From: Arthrobacter sp. MA-N2
GTDB lineage: Bacteria > Actinomycetota > Actinomycetes > Actinomycetales > Micrococcaceae
Assembly: GCF_000517125.1 (NCBI RefSeq)
Contig: NZ_KI912155.1
Coordinates: forward strand, 1,612,694 to 1,676,693
Direction: 5' to 3'
DNA length: 64,000 nt
Numbering within the stretch: position 1 is the stretch's first letter; each line of letters begins with the position of its first letter. Both the position numbers and the translations under genes were made by a program. The notes below the pieces were generated by a model. The model did not search any database. It worked only from the letters and a program-made list of their open reading frames with translations, and was not told where the DNA came from. Of this stretch, positions 52,162 through 61,085 are shown one piece after another.

Positions 52162-53157
52162 ATGGCCAACAACGGTCGTCGGGCTGTCAAGAAGAAGAAG
52201 GGCCCCTCCACTGGAACCGGTGGCCACGGTCGAAAGGCCTTGGAAGGCAGGGGTCCAACCCCCAAAGCCGAGGACCGTGAATACCACAAGGCCTATAAGA
52301 GCAAGCAGCTGGCCGAACGCTCGGCAGCCAAGCGTGCGGCCGGGGGAGGCAGCCGCTCCAATCCTGGCGCCCGCTCGGGTCCGAAGGGCCGCGCTACTGA
52401 GGAAGTAGTCACTGGACGCAACTCCGTGGTGGAAGCCCTGCGCGCCGGCATCCCCGCGAAGGCGTTGCACGTTGCCATCCGGATCGAGATGGACGATCGC
52501 GTCAAGGAGTCCCTCAAGCTCGCTGCGGAACGTGGTATCCCGCTGCTGGAAACCGGTAAGCCGGAACTGGACCGCATGACCGAGGATGCCGTCCACCAGG
52601 GCCTCGTGCTGCAGATCCCGCCCTACGAGTACCAGGACGCCTACGACCTCGCCGAGGAAACGGTTGGCAAGTGGAAGAAGGGGTACATCGCCAATGCGCC
52701 CCTCTTCGTTGCCCTTGACGGCATCACGGATCCGCGCAACCTGGGTGCGATCATTCGCTCCGTTTCCGCTTTCAGTGGACACGGCGTGATTGTGCCTGAG
52801 CGCCGCTCGGTCGGTGTGACGGCTTCTGCGTGGAAGACCAGCGCCGGCGCGGCAGTCCGCGTCCCCGTGGCCCGGGCGGCCAACCTCAACAACGCCCTCA
52901 AGCAGTTCAAGGAGATGGGTATCTTCGTGCTCGGCCTGGACGGCGACGGTGACGTCTCGTTGCCGGATCTCTCCTTGGCTACCGAGCCCCTCTGCATTGT
53001 TGTCGGTTCCGAGGGCAAGGGCCTCAGCCGACTGGTCCGGGAAAACTGCGACCAGATCATCTCCATCCCGATCGACTCCGCCATGGAATCGCTCAATGCC
53101 TCCATGGCCGTGGGGATCTCCCTGTACGAAGTTTCAAGGCAGCGCGCAGCCAAGTAA
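52162..53157 (+). CDS. rlmB: 23S rRNA (guanosine-2'-O-)-methyltransferase RlmB
   Basis: 331 aa. A lysine-rich disordered N-terminus (about 1-75), a substrate-binding L30e-like domain (VTGRNSVVEALRAGIPAKAL) and a SPOUT domain with the three knot motifs DGITDPRNLGAIIRSV, IVVGSEGKGLSRLV and IPIDSAMESLNASMAVG. It methylates G2251 of 23S rRNA. ATG at 52162 has GGTGGAA upstream. It ends the carD-ispDF-cysS-rlmB run; an IS element follows. Confidence 0.93.
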   Translation: MANNGRRAVKKKKGPSTGTGGHGRKALEGRGPTPKAEDREYHKAYKSKQLAERSAAKRAAGGGSRSNPGARSGPKGRATEEVVTGRNSVVEALRAGIPAKALHVAIRIEMDDRVKESLKLAAERGIPLLETGKPELDRMTEDAVHQGLVLQIPPYEYQDAYDLAEETVGKWKKGYIANAPLFVALDGITDPRNLGAIIRSVSAFSGHGVIVPERRSVGVTASAWKTSAGAAVRVPVARAANLNNALKQFKEMGIFVLGLDGDGDVSLPDLSLATEPLCIVVGSEGKGLSRLVRENCDQIISIPIDSAMESLNASMAVGISLYEVSRQRAAK

Positions 53158-53247
53158 CCAACGCCCGCTCACCTTTTTGGCGGTTCCAACGGACGCTCGC
53201 TCACTTGATGAACTGGTCCCCGGAAGTTGGACTGGCTAAGTAGGATC

Positions 53248-54102
53248 CTAGGCTGCGAGGGCCTGGGCACGGTATTGCACCGGGCTCAGGCCCTCGAGTT
53301 TTGTGGAGATTCTTTCGGTGTTGTACCAGCGGATGTACTCGTGCAGCGCTGTTTCCAGTGCCTCGGTGTTGAGGAACCTGGTCCTGTGGAACATCTCCTC
53401 CTTGAGGTGGCCGAAGAAGTTCTCCATCACGGCGTTGTCGTAGCAGTTGCCCTTGCGCGACATGGATTGGACCGCGCCGGCGCCCTCGAGGAGAGTGCGC
53501 CAGGAGATGTGCTGGTACTGGACCCCCTGGTCGGAGTGCACCAGAGGCTGCTGGCCTTGCCCGAGGCGGCTCAATGCCTCACGCAGCGAGGTGTTGGTCA
53601 GCTCCAGGTTCGGGGAGGACCCGATCGAATAGGAGATGATCTGCCGGTCGAAGAGGTCCATGACCGGTGAGAGGTAGAGCTTGCGGTCCCCGACGCTGAA
53701 CTCGGTCACGTCGGTGACCCATTTCCGGTTCGGGGCATCGGCGTCGAATTCCCGGTTCAGCACGTTCTCCGCGACGGCGCCCTGCCCGCCCCGGTAGGAG
53801 TTGTAGCGTTTCTTCCGCCGCACCTGGCAGACCAGCCGCAGCGAACGCATCAGCTTCAGCACGGTCTTCTTCGCGACCGCCCACCCCTGCCTGCCCAGCT
53901 CGGTGTGGATGCGCCGGTGCCCGTACCGGCCCCGGTTCTTCGCGAAGATCTCCGCCACCGCGGCCTTCAGTGCTTCCTGCGGGTCCGGAGCCTGCAGGCG
54001 CCCCTGGTGATAGAAGAACGTGGACCGGGCAAGCCCGGCCACCTGCAGCAGGACGGGCAGGGGAAAGCCGGCCTTGAGAGCGATGAGGGCCTGGACCTTC
54101 AC
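53248..54102 (-). CDS. IS3-family transposase OrfB (integrase core)
   Basis: 284 aa if started at GTG 54102. An HTH_21-type N-terminal part (FAKNRGRYGHRRIHTELGRQG) is followed by the rve integrase core with the DDE triad: Asp in VTDVTEF, Asp in VHSDQG, Glu in VMENFFGHLKEE. It ends in the usual YNTERISTKLEGLSPVQYR. In IS3 elements the active enzyme is an OrfAB fusion made by -1 frameshifting, here running 53248-54584. Confidence 0.93.
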   Translation of the reverse strand: MKVQALIALKAGFPLPVLLQVAGLARSTFFYHQGRLQAPDPQEALKAAVAEIFAKNRGRYGHRRIHTELGRQGWAVAKKTVLKLMRSLRLVCQVRRKKRYNSYRGGQGAVAENVLNREFDADAPNRKWVTDVTEFSVGDRKLYLSPVMDLFDRQIISYSIGSSPNLELTNTSLREALSRLGQGQQPLVHSDQGVQYQHISWRTLLEGAGAVQSMSRKGNCYDNAVMENFFGHLKEEMFHRTRFLNTEALETALHEYIRWYNTERISTKLEGLSPVQYRAQALAA

Positions 54103-54584
54103 CGTCGTTCCTGCGCCCTCAAGGCCCGCAATTTTCCCAAATACGCCACCTCGGCCCGCAACCGCTCGTTCTCCCGCCGCAACCGCTCCAGCTCGGGCAG
54201 TTCCGCCGGGGGCGGGGAATCGGGCTGCCGGGGCCTGCCCCTGGGCTTGGGCCGCAACGCGTCCGCGCCCTCCCGGCGATACGCCCGGACCCACTTCTGC
54301 AACAACTCGCGCGAGGACAAACCTGCCTCCACTGCCAGGTCCGGGCCGGTCTCGCCCGCGAGGAACCGCTCGACCAGGGCGAGCTTGAACTCGAAAGAGT
54401 ACGACTTCGCCGGCTTGCTCACCAGCGCTCCTTGCCCATGAATCCTCCACCGCCCAAACAGTGCCTTGACCGGCACACGAGACACACCCAGCATCCTGGC
54501 CGCCGCCACGTGCCCGACGCCTTTCTCAAACCACGCTACAGCGGCCTCACGCTGGACCTCAGACAATGAACTACGTGCATGCAT
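54099..54584 (-). CDS. IS3-family transposase OrfA (helix-turn-helix)
   Basis: 161 aa with two helix-turn-helix segments (VGHVAAARMLGVSRVPVKALFGRW; GETGPDLAVEAGLSSRELLQKWV), and a C-terminal leucine-zipper-like helix (LPELERLRRENERLRAEVAYLGKL) for multimerisation. The ATG at 54584 has GGGAG upstream. It binds the terminal repeats. Its stop overlaps the possible orfB start by 4 nt (GTGA). Confidence 0.92.
   Translation of the reverse strand: MHARSSLSEVQREAAVAWFEKGVGHVAAARMLGVSRVPVKALFGRWRIHGQGALVSKPAKSYSFEFKLALVERFLAGETGPDLAVEAGLSSRELLQKWVRAYRREGADALRPKPRGRPRQPDSPPPAELPELERLRRENERLRAEVAYLGKLRALRAQERR
54132..54138 (-). promoter_or_regulatory. Probable -1 ribosomal frameshift site (G GGA AAA)
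   Basis: In the orfA frame the codons read TTG GGA AAA; slipping back one base gives GGG AAA and enters the orfB frame. It lies 31 nt before the orfA stop, in the proper place for OrfAB production. X XXY YYZ heptamers of this type are known slippery sites. Confidence 0.55.
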
Positions 54585-54715
54585 AAAACTGCTCCCTGGA
54601 AGTCGGAACTGAATTTCTCAGTCCAACTTCCGGGGACCAGTTCAAGATGTGAGCGGGCGTCCGGGGTTTTCCGGTGAAAGGTGAGCGAGAGTCGCTGTCA
54701 ACCGGAAGAATCGTT

Positions 54716-55528
54716 TTAGAAGTCGCGGCGGTTGGCCAAGACCGGGAGCTTGACTCGGGCGTCCTCGACGACGGCGGCATCCAGCTCCGCGAACAAGAGG
54801 CCGGGTTCGGCGTCGAGCTCTTCCAGCACTGTTCCCAAAGGGGACACGACGACGGAGTGCCCCACTCCGGTGGGCGCGGCACCCTTGGGTTCGCGGCCCT
54901 GGCTCGCGGGATCGCCTTGGCCGCAGGCGAGCACGAAGGTTGTGGTATCGATCGCCCTGGCCCGCGCGAGCAGCGTCCATTGCTCAGCCTTGCCCGGCCC
55001 GGCTCCCCAGGATGCGGACACGATATTCACGTCGGCTCCGCGGACAGCGTTGGCCGTAAAGAGAGCCGGGAACCGGATGTCGTAGCAGGTGGCCAGGCCA
55101 AAGGTGAGGCCGCCGGCGTCGAACGTTACTGGATCCGTGCCGCCATCAACGGTGTCCGATTCCGCAAAACCGAAGGCGTCGAAGAGGTGGATCTTGTCGT
55201 AGCTGGTTTCCACGCCTGGTCCCGTGGCGATCAGGGTGTTCCGGACCTTGCCGTTGCTGCTGCCGTCGGACGCAAACCCGGGGGTGAACATGCCGGCCAC
55301 GATCACGATCCCAAGTTCCTGGGCAATCTCCCGCACCCGGCTGGCCCACGGGCCATCCAGAGGCTGGGCGATGTCGATCAGGGAATTCCCGAACGCCCGC
55401 ATGGTCGCCTCCGGGAACACCACCAGCTCGGCGCCGCCGTCCTTGGCCCGGCGCGCGTAGTCTTCCAACAGGATCAGGTTGTCTGCCAGTTCGCGGCCGC
55501 TGATGAGTTGAGCAAGGGCGATTCGCAC
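54716..55528 (-). CDS. Carbon-nitrogen hydrolase (nitrilase superfamily amidase)
   Basis: 270 aa. The Glu-Lys-Cys triad is visible: Glu in VFPEATM, Lys in SYDKIHLFDAFG, Cys in LATCYDIRFP. It resembles omega-amidases / deaminated-glutathione amidases that clear side products such as 2-oxoglutaramate. GTG at 55528 has GGAGG 6 nt upstream and starts the conserved VRIALAQL strand, so 33 upstream codons are excluded. The IS element lies just beyond its 3' end. Confidence 0.9.
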   Translation of the reverse strand: MRIALAQLISGRELADNLILLEDYARRAKDGGAELVVFPEATMRAFGNSLIDIAQPLDGPWASRVREIAQELGIVIVAGMFTPGFASDGSSNGKVRNTLIATGPGVETSYDKIHLFDAFGFAESDTVDGGTDPVTFDAGGLTFGLATCYDIRFPALFTANAVRGADVNIVSASWGAGPGKAEQWTLLARARAIDTTTFVLACGQGDPASQGREPKGAAPTGVGHSVVVSPLGTVLEELDAEPGLLFAELDAAVVEDARVKLPVLANRRDF

Positions 55529-55808
55529 AATTACCTCCACATGGTCTATAGGCAAAGTATGCAACGACCACGGCGAGGAAACGAACTCATCCACGGGCCG
55601 GCAGGCTATCAGGCCCCTCTGACACAATCAGCGCAAACGTCCGGTTTCGGGAGACACCCCAGGAACCGGGTAATAGGACGTTTCAGCAGGTGAGCGGCCT
55701 GTTTGCACCCGCTGGGGCCATCGGTCCGGCCCCGAGCGCCGGCCACCAACACTGTCATATGAGCAGCGGACAACAGAGATTTGGCACCGAAGACTAAACT
55801 CTCAATCA

Positions 55809-57920
55809 ATGGTTATGCCGATTTTTGACACAGCATCAACAACGGGCGCCTCGCGGCCGTCGCCGCTTGGGCTGAGCGTTCCGCGGCCTGGAGCGTCCGA
55901 CGGCGATGCCCACTCTCCGGACCGGGTCAACGTTGCCGTGTGGGCACCCGGGATCACCCGAATCGAGCTCGCCTACAAGGCCCCCGGCGATTCCTGGAAA
56001 GTCCAGATACTGCCCAACATAGATGACGGAGTGCACCACGGAATCGTGGACGGGCTGCCACCTGGCAGCCGGTACGGCTTCCGTGCCGCCGTCCTTGAGG
56101 AAGCACTGCCGCTGTCCGTTCCCGCTCCGGACTTTGATGCCGACGACGCCGAGCAATTGTTGCTGGATCCCTACGGCCGGGCGGTGCACCAGCGCGGCGA
56201 ATTGTTGACCTCCGTCCGCATGGAGTCGGCCTTCGACTGGGGTGAAGACCAACGGCCGCTTCGCACGCCGTGGCGGGACAGCATCATCTACGAGGCACAT
56301 GTCCGGGGCCAAAGCATGCAGCATCCGGATATCCCGGAGCACCTCCGTGGAACCTACGCGGGCATGGCTCATCCCGCCATGATCGAGCACTTCCACTCCC
56401 TCGGTGTGTCAGCCGTTCAATTGCTGCCCGTGCATTTCCACATGGACGAGCAGCACTTGCAATATCTGGGCCTGACCAACTATTGGGGATACAACACGGC
56501 TGCGTTCTTCGCGCCGCATGCGGACTACGCAACCCAGGCAGCCCAGCAGGCAGGTCCCCACGCCGTCCAAGACGAATTCAAGGGCATGGTGAAGCTGCTG
56601 CATGCCGCGGGGATTGAAGTGATCCTCGACGTCGTCTACAACCACACTGCCGAAGGAGGTCCCGACGGCGATACCTTCAGTTTCAGGGGCCTGGGGGAGC
56701 GGGAGTACTACCGCCACGATGCCCACGGCCGCTACCTTGATACGACTGGTTGCGGCAACACCCTCAACTTCGCCGAACCCCGGGTAGTGGACCTGGCCAT
56801 CGACTCGCTGCGCTATTGGGTGAATGAATTCCACATTGACGGCTTCCGCTTCGACCTTGCCGTGACCCTGTGCCGCAATGCGGGCAACGATTTCGATCCT
56901 GAGCATCCTTTCCTGAAGCGCATTGCGGACGATCCCGTGCTGTCCAAGGCCAAGCTCATTTCCGAACCTTGGGACGTGGGCTACGGCGGCTGGCAGACTG
57001 GCCGGTTCCCCAAGGGATGGGTGGACTGGAACGATCATTTCCGCGACGGCGTGCGCCGCTTCTGGCTCTCGGACCGGGGCGCTCACGAAGGCGGGATGTC
57101 CGGCAGCACCATGGGGGATCTCGCCGACGCCTTGACGGGCTCGGCCCGGGTTTTTGAACCGTCCGGACGTTCCAGGCTCGCTTCGCTCAACTTCGTCACG
57201 GCCCACGACGGCTTCACCTTAAGAGATCTGGTGTCTTACGACCGCAAACACAACGAGGCCAACGGCGAGCAAAACCGGGACGGGCAGACCCACAGCCTCA
57301 GCTACAATCACGGATTCGAAGGCCGCACCGAAAACGAGACGATTCTCGCCGCGCGCGCCCTTTCCAAGCGGAACCTCATGACCACGTTGATGATCTCCCT
57401 TGGCATACCCATGATCACCGCTGGCGATGAGCTTGGACGAACGCAGCAGGGGAACAACAACGCCTACTGCCAGGACAACCCGCTCACGTGGATCGACTGG
57501 ACCCAGACACCCGAATCCCATGAGATGCTGCGGAGCACCAAACGGGTGATCCGGCTCCGCAAAGAGTTCATGAAGGCCCAAGGCGCCGGTTTCCCGGACA
57601 ATGGCACGGGCTTGGATTGGTTTGATGAAAAGGGCCAGCCCATGACGGAGGCCCGGTGGCACGATTCCTCCTTGCGGATTGTCCAGTTGCTGATGAGCTC
57701 GGAAGGTGGCGCCTTCCGCGGACTGATCGTGATCAACGGAAACAAGGATGACCACAAGGTCGTCCTCCCCAAATTGATCGCCGAATCCGGCACGGGAAGC
57801 CGCATGTTCGAGCTACGCCTGACGACGTCCGAGCTCAATGACCGCAGGCAGGGAGCACTGGTTGCAGCAGGCGAGCGGGAAGTGGTCCAAGGCAACACCA
57901 TCAACATTTACCGCACCTAG
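55809..57920 (+). CDS. glgX: Glycogen debranching enzyme GlgX
   Basis: 703 aa GH13 isoamylase-type enzyme. An N-terminal CBM48 domain (about 35-130) precedes the catalytic barrel with DVVYNHTAEGG, nucleophile Asp in GFRFDLAVTL, acid Glu in LISEPWDVG and the third carboxylate in TAHDGFTL. It cuts alpha-1,6 branches of limit dextrins left by phosphorylase. ATG lies 8 nt after TAAACT. The barstar-like gene follows after 7 nt. Confidence 0.93.
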   Translation: MVMPIFDTASTTGASRPSPLGLSVPRPGASDGDAHSPDRVNVAVWAPGITRIELAYKAPGDSWKVQILPNIDDGVHHGIVDGLPPGSRYGFRAAVLEEALPLSVPAPDFDADDAEQLLLDPYGRAVHQRGELLTSVRMESAFDWGEDQRPLRTPWRDSIIYEAHVRGQSMQHPDIPEHLRGTYAGMAHPAMIEHFHSLGVSAVQLLPVHFHMDEQHLQYLGLTNYWGYNTAAFFAPHADYATQAAQQAGPHAVQDEFKGMVKLLHAAGIEVILDVVYNHTAEGGPDGDTFSFRGLGEREYYRHDAHGRYLDTTGCGNTLNFAEPRVVDLAIDSLRYWVNEFHIDGFRFDLAVTLCRNAGNDFDPEHPFLKRIADDPVLSKAKLISEPWDVGYGGWQTGRFPKGWVDWNDHFRDGVRRFWLSDRGAHEGGMSGSTMGDLADALTGSARVFEPSGRSRLASLNFVTAHDGFTLRDLVSYDRKHNEANGEQNRDGQTHSLSYNHGFEGRTENETILAARALSKRNLMTTLMISLGIPMITAGDELGRTQQGNNNAYCQDNPLTWIDWTQTPESHEMLRSTKRVIRLRKEFMKAQGAGFPDNGTGLDWFDEKGQPMTEARWHDSSLRIVQLLMSSEGGAFRGLIVINGNKDDHKVVLPKLIAESGTGSRMFELRLTTSELNDRRQGALVAAGEREVVQGNTINIYRT

Positions 57921-57927
57921 GGACACC

Positions 57928-58287
57928 ATGAAGATCTATTCCGCTGATACCTGGACGCTTGAAGAACTGCAAGAACAAGTGTCCGACGCCGGCCGCCGCA
58001 CGGTGATGGTTCCCCCGGCAGCAAGTAAGCAGGCGGTCCTGGAGGTCTTCGGCCAAGTGCTCGATTTCCCCGAGTACTACGGCGTGGACCTGGACGCCCT
58101 CAACGATTCACTCCACGATTTCGCAGACACCGTGTCCGAGGACGGCCAGCCGCCCGTCACGCTGATTTGGCAGGTTCCGGCGGCCTACCGCACGGACCGG
58201 TCCTTCGGAGTGGTTTGTGAAATCCTCCAGGACGCAGAAAGCTACTCCGGCCGGGACCTCGCCGTCATCGCGGTTTTCCAGCAGTAG
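57928..58287 (+). CDS. Barstar-like protein
   Basis: 119 aa. The barstar signature is present: KQAVLEVFGQVLDFPEYYGVDLDALNDSLHDF (helix plus the acidic residues that block barnase's active site). Barstars inhibit secreted-type ribonucleases inside the producing cell. Here it starts 7 nt after glgX, with GGGA upstream, and no barnase-like gene is near. Either the cognate RNase lies elsewhere or the protein has another role tied to glycogen metabolism. Confidence 0.85.
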   Translation: MKIYSADTWTLEELQEQVSDAGRRTVMVPPAASKQAVLEVFGQVLDFPEYYGVDLDALNDSLHDFADTVSEDGQPPVTLIWQVPAAYRTDRSFGVVCEILQDAESYSGRDLAVIAVFQQ

Positions 58288-58294
58288 CATACGG

Positions 58295-58320
58295 GCCGGG
58301 CGGGCCTGAGCCCGCCCGGC
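58295..58320. terminator. Hairpin between convergent barstar-like gene and glgP
   Basis: GCCGGGCGGGC and GCCCGCCCGGC (11 bp, perfect, 4-nt loop). The U-tract is poor, but the position fits a bidirectional terminator. Confidence 0.55.
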
Positions 58321-58334
58321 AGACAGTTTGGCCG

Positions 58335-60953
58335 CTACGCGTTGACGATCAGCCCTAGTTCCGCCTTCGTGGCCAAGGAGGGGTGTTTCGGGAAGACCCG
58401 GACGGTATAGCCGAAGGAACCGGAGCGGTTGATCAGGATGGAGCCGGTGAACAGGTGCCGGCCGTTGCCCAGATCCTCGAAGGAGCTCAGCTCGGCCACG
58501 GTGATGTCTTCCAGCTCGTCAGTTTCCTCGGCCCGCCCATAAGCCACCTCGACGCTGACGTCCGCCGGCGTCAGGGTGTGGAGGGCGATGTATGCGTTGA
58601 CGCGGAGCGTGTCGCCGACCTGGGGTTCCTCGGAGACGCCTACGGAATCGACGTGCTCCACGACCAGTTGCGGCCAGGCGCCGCGGACCTTCGTGATCCA
58701 GGACGCCAATTCCTTCGCTTCTTTGAAGGAATTGGCCACCGCACGCCGCCCCGACTCTGCGGCTGGACGGTACAAAGTATTGACGTAGTCCTGGAGCATG
58801 CGTTCGGCCGAGACCGCCGGGCCGAGGTGGGCCAAGGTGTGCTTGATCATGGAGACCCAGTGCGTCGGGACGGTCTCCGGAGGGGACTGCGAGGGACCTG
58901 CGGCGCCGGCGTCCGCGGAGACTGTGGAACCGTAGAAGCGTGGGGCCACCTGGGTCTCCAGGAGCTCGTACAGGGCTGCGGCCTCGATGTCGTCGCGTTC
59001 GGTCGGAGATGCGTCATTGTTGGCGGTGGGGATCGCCCAGCCGTTCTCGCCGTCGTACATCTCATCCCACCAGCCATCCAGGACGGACAGGTTCAGGGAA
59101 CCGTTGATGGCCGCCTTCATGCCGGAGGTGCCGCAGGCTTCCAAGGGCCGGAGCGGGTTGTTCAGCCATACGTCGCAGCCCGGGAAGAGCGTGCGGGCCA
59201 TGGCGATGTCGTAGTTGGGCAGGAACACGATCCGGTGCCGCACCGAGGGGTCGTCGGTGAATTTGACCAGGTCCTGGATCATTTTCTTGCCGGCGTCGTC
59301 CGCGGGGTGTGACTTACCGGCGATAACCAGCTGGATGGGGTGCTTGGGATCAAGCAGCAATGCCTTCAGGCGTGCAGGGTCCCGGAGCATGAGTGTGAGG
59401 CGCTTGTAGGTCGGCACGCGCCGGGCGAAGCCGATCGTCAGCACGTCCGGGTCCAGGACGGCGTCGGTCCAGCCCAGTTCCGCATCGGCGGCACCGCGCT
59501 TTTTCCACGCTGCGCGGAGCCGGCGCCGCACGTCCTCCACGAGGGACACGCGAAGTTGCCGGCGCAGCTTCCAGACGTCCTCGTCGCTGACGTTGTAGGC
59601 GAGGTCCCAACGGCCCACGGCTTCGGCTTCGGTTCCGAACTGCTCGCGGGCCAAAGAAGAGATACGCGGATCCACCCAGGAGGGCACGTGGACCCCGTTG
59701 GTTACCGAGGTGATCGGGATTTCGGAGTGGTCGAAGCCAGGCCAAAGCCCGGAGAACATCTCGCGCGACACCACACCATGCAGTTTGGCCACGCCATTGG
59801 CCCGCTGCGCCAGGCGCAATCCCATGACAGCCATGTTGAAGACTGCGGGGTTGCCACCCTCATAGTTTTCCCTGCCGAGTTCCAGGACCCTGTCCACGGG
59901 AACATCCGGTGCCAGCCCGGCGTCGAAGAAGTGCCGGATCTGCACGGCCTCGAAGCGGTCGATCCCGGCCGGAACCGGGGTATGTGTGGTGAAGACGGTG
60001 GACGCCCGCCCGGCGGCGAGAGCCTCGGACCAAGAGAGCGGGGCCTCGGTGGACATGAGCTCCTGGATGCGTTCGATACCCAGGAAACCTGCGTGGCCCT
60101 CGTTGGTGTGGAACACTTCCGGGGCCGGGGTGCCCGTGAGGCGCTGGTAGACCCGCAGCGCCTTAACTCCGCCCATGCCAAGCAGGAGTTCCTGCTGTAG
60201 ACGGTGGTCGCCACCGCCACCGTAGAGGCGATCCGTGATGCCGCGCGCGGCGTCGTCGTTGCCGGGAACGTTCGAATCGAGCAGCAGGAGGGGCACGCGT
60301 CCGACGTCGGCCCGCCAGATGTGCGCATTGAGCTTGCGTCCATTGGGCAGCGGCAGCGAAATCGTCACCGGCTTGCCGGGGCCGTCCTCGCACGGTTCAC
60401 GGAGCAGCGTCAGCGGTAGTCCGTCCGGGTCCAGCACCGGGTAGGTTTCCTGCTGCCAGGCGTCCCGTGAAAGGGACTGCTTGAAGTAGCCCGCCTGGTA
60501 GAGCAGTCCGACGCCGATCAGCGGCACGCCCAAGTCCGAAGCGGCCTTCAGATGGTCACCGGCCAGGATGCCCAGGCCACCCGAGTACTGCGGAAGCACT
60601 TCCGTGATACCGAACTCAGGTGAGAAGTAGGCGATGCACGCCGGAGCATCCGGCCCTAGCCCCTGGTACCAACGCGGTTCACTCAGGTACCGGTCAAGAT
60701 CCGCCGCGGCGTGTTGGACACGTTCAACAAGATCGTTGTTGGAGGCAAGTTGGTCCAATTGATCACGGCTGATTGATCCCAGAAGGCTGATGGGATCATG
60801 GCGGTTCTCCTGCCACAATTCCTGGTCGAGGCTGGCAAAGAGCTCGCGGGTGGGGCGGTGCCACGACCAACGCAGGTTCGTTGCAAGACGCGCCAGCGGC
60901 TGGATCGGCTCAGGGAGCAGAGTACGGACTGTAAACCTTCGAATTGCCTTCAC
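58335..60953 (-). CDS. glgP: Alpha-glucan (glycogen) phosphorylase
   Basis: 872 aa of the actinobacterial DUF3417-containing phosphorylase type. Recognisable parts: N-terminal DUF3417 (ATNLRWSWHRPTRELF), active-site GLGILAGDHLKAASDLG, VFHTNEGHAGF, the HTPVPAGIDRF loop and the PLP lysine in GTSGMKAAINGSLNLSVLDGWW. It releases glucose-1-phosphate from glycogen. GTG at 60953 lies 7 nt after TAGTGT, and the upstream 34 codons do not look coding. Divergent from glgE. Confidence 0.93.
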   Translation of the reverse strand: MKAIRRFTVRTLLPEPIQPLARLATNLRWSWHRPTRELFASLDQELWQENRHDPISLLGSISRDQLDQLASNNDLVERVQHAAADLDRYLSEPRWYQGLGPDAPACIAYFSPEFGITEVLPQYSGGLGILAGDHLKAASDLGVPLIGVGLLYQAGYFKQSLSRDAWQQETYPVLDPDGLPLTLLREPCEDGPGKPVTISLPLPNGRKLNAHIWRADVGRVPLLLLDSNVPGNDDAARGITDRLYGGGGDHRLQQELLLGMGGVKALRVYQRLTGTPAPEVFHTNEGHAGFLGIERIQELMSTEAPLSWSEALAAGRASTVFTTHTPVPAGIDRFEAVQIRHFFDAGLAPDVPVDRVLELGRENYEGGNPAVFNMAVMGLRLAQRANGVAKLHGVVSREMFSGLWPGFDHSEIPITSVTNGVHVPSWVDPRISSLAREQFGTEAEAVGRWDLAYNVSDEDVWKLRRQLRVSLVEDVRRRLRAAWKKRGAADAELGWTDAVLDPDVLTIGFARRVPTYKRLTLMLRDPARLKALLLDPKHPIQLVIAGKSHPADDAGKKMIQDLVKFTDDPSVRHRIVFLPNYDIAMARTLFPGCDVWLNNPLRPLEACGTSGMKAAINGSLNLSVLDGWWDEMYDGENGWAIPTANNDASPTERDDIEAAALYELLETQVAPRFYGSTVSADAGAAGPSQSPPETVPTHWVSMIKHTLAHLGPAVSAERMLQDYVNTLYRPAAESGRRAVANSFKEAKELASWITKVRGAWPQLVVEHVDSVGVSEEPQVGDTLRVNAYIALHTLTPADVSVEVAYGRAEETDELEDITVAELSSFEDLGNGRHLFTGSILINRSGSFGYTVRVFPKHPSLATKAELGLIVNA

Positions 60954-61085
60954 TAGCGCCACACTAATCCACTCGATGTACAGCAGGAACAGCTTTCGGT
61001 TTCTTTTAGGTAAATGACAGATTGCGCCGAGGAGTCTGGCGGCACCCCTTAGCAAAATGTGATTTTTCTCGCTAACGTCGAGGTT

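Larger units (their letters stand above)
53209..54644 (-). mobile_element. IS3-family insertion sequence (IS150-like group)
   Basis: 1436 bp bounded by perfect 26-bp terminal inverted repeats (53209-53234 and 54619-54644, beginning TGAACTGGTCCCCGG). It carries overlapping orfA and orfB in the -1 arrangement typical of IS3. Both genes are intact and the ends are perfect, so the element may be active. No clean target-site duplication is visible at the ends. Confidence 0.93.
53163..54687. repeat. Intergenic palindrome split by an IS element
   Basis: The left half has CGCTCACCTTT (53166-53176) and GGACGCTCGCTCAC (53191-53204). The right half is the mirror image: GTGAGCGGGCGTCC (54649-54662) and AAAGGTGAGCG (54677-54687), with identical 25-nt spacing between blocks. 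Joined, they form one palindrome of about 39-bp arms whose ~8-nt loop now contains the IS. Confidence 0.75.

Noticed and set aside
53200..54650. Target-site duplication of the IS element
   Set aside because: GAT occurs near both ends but not in register with the 26-bp terminal repeats, so no duplication can be claimed.
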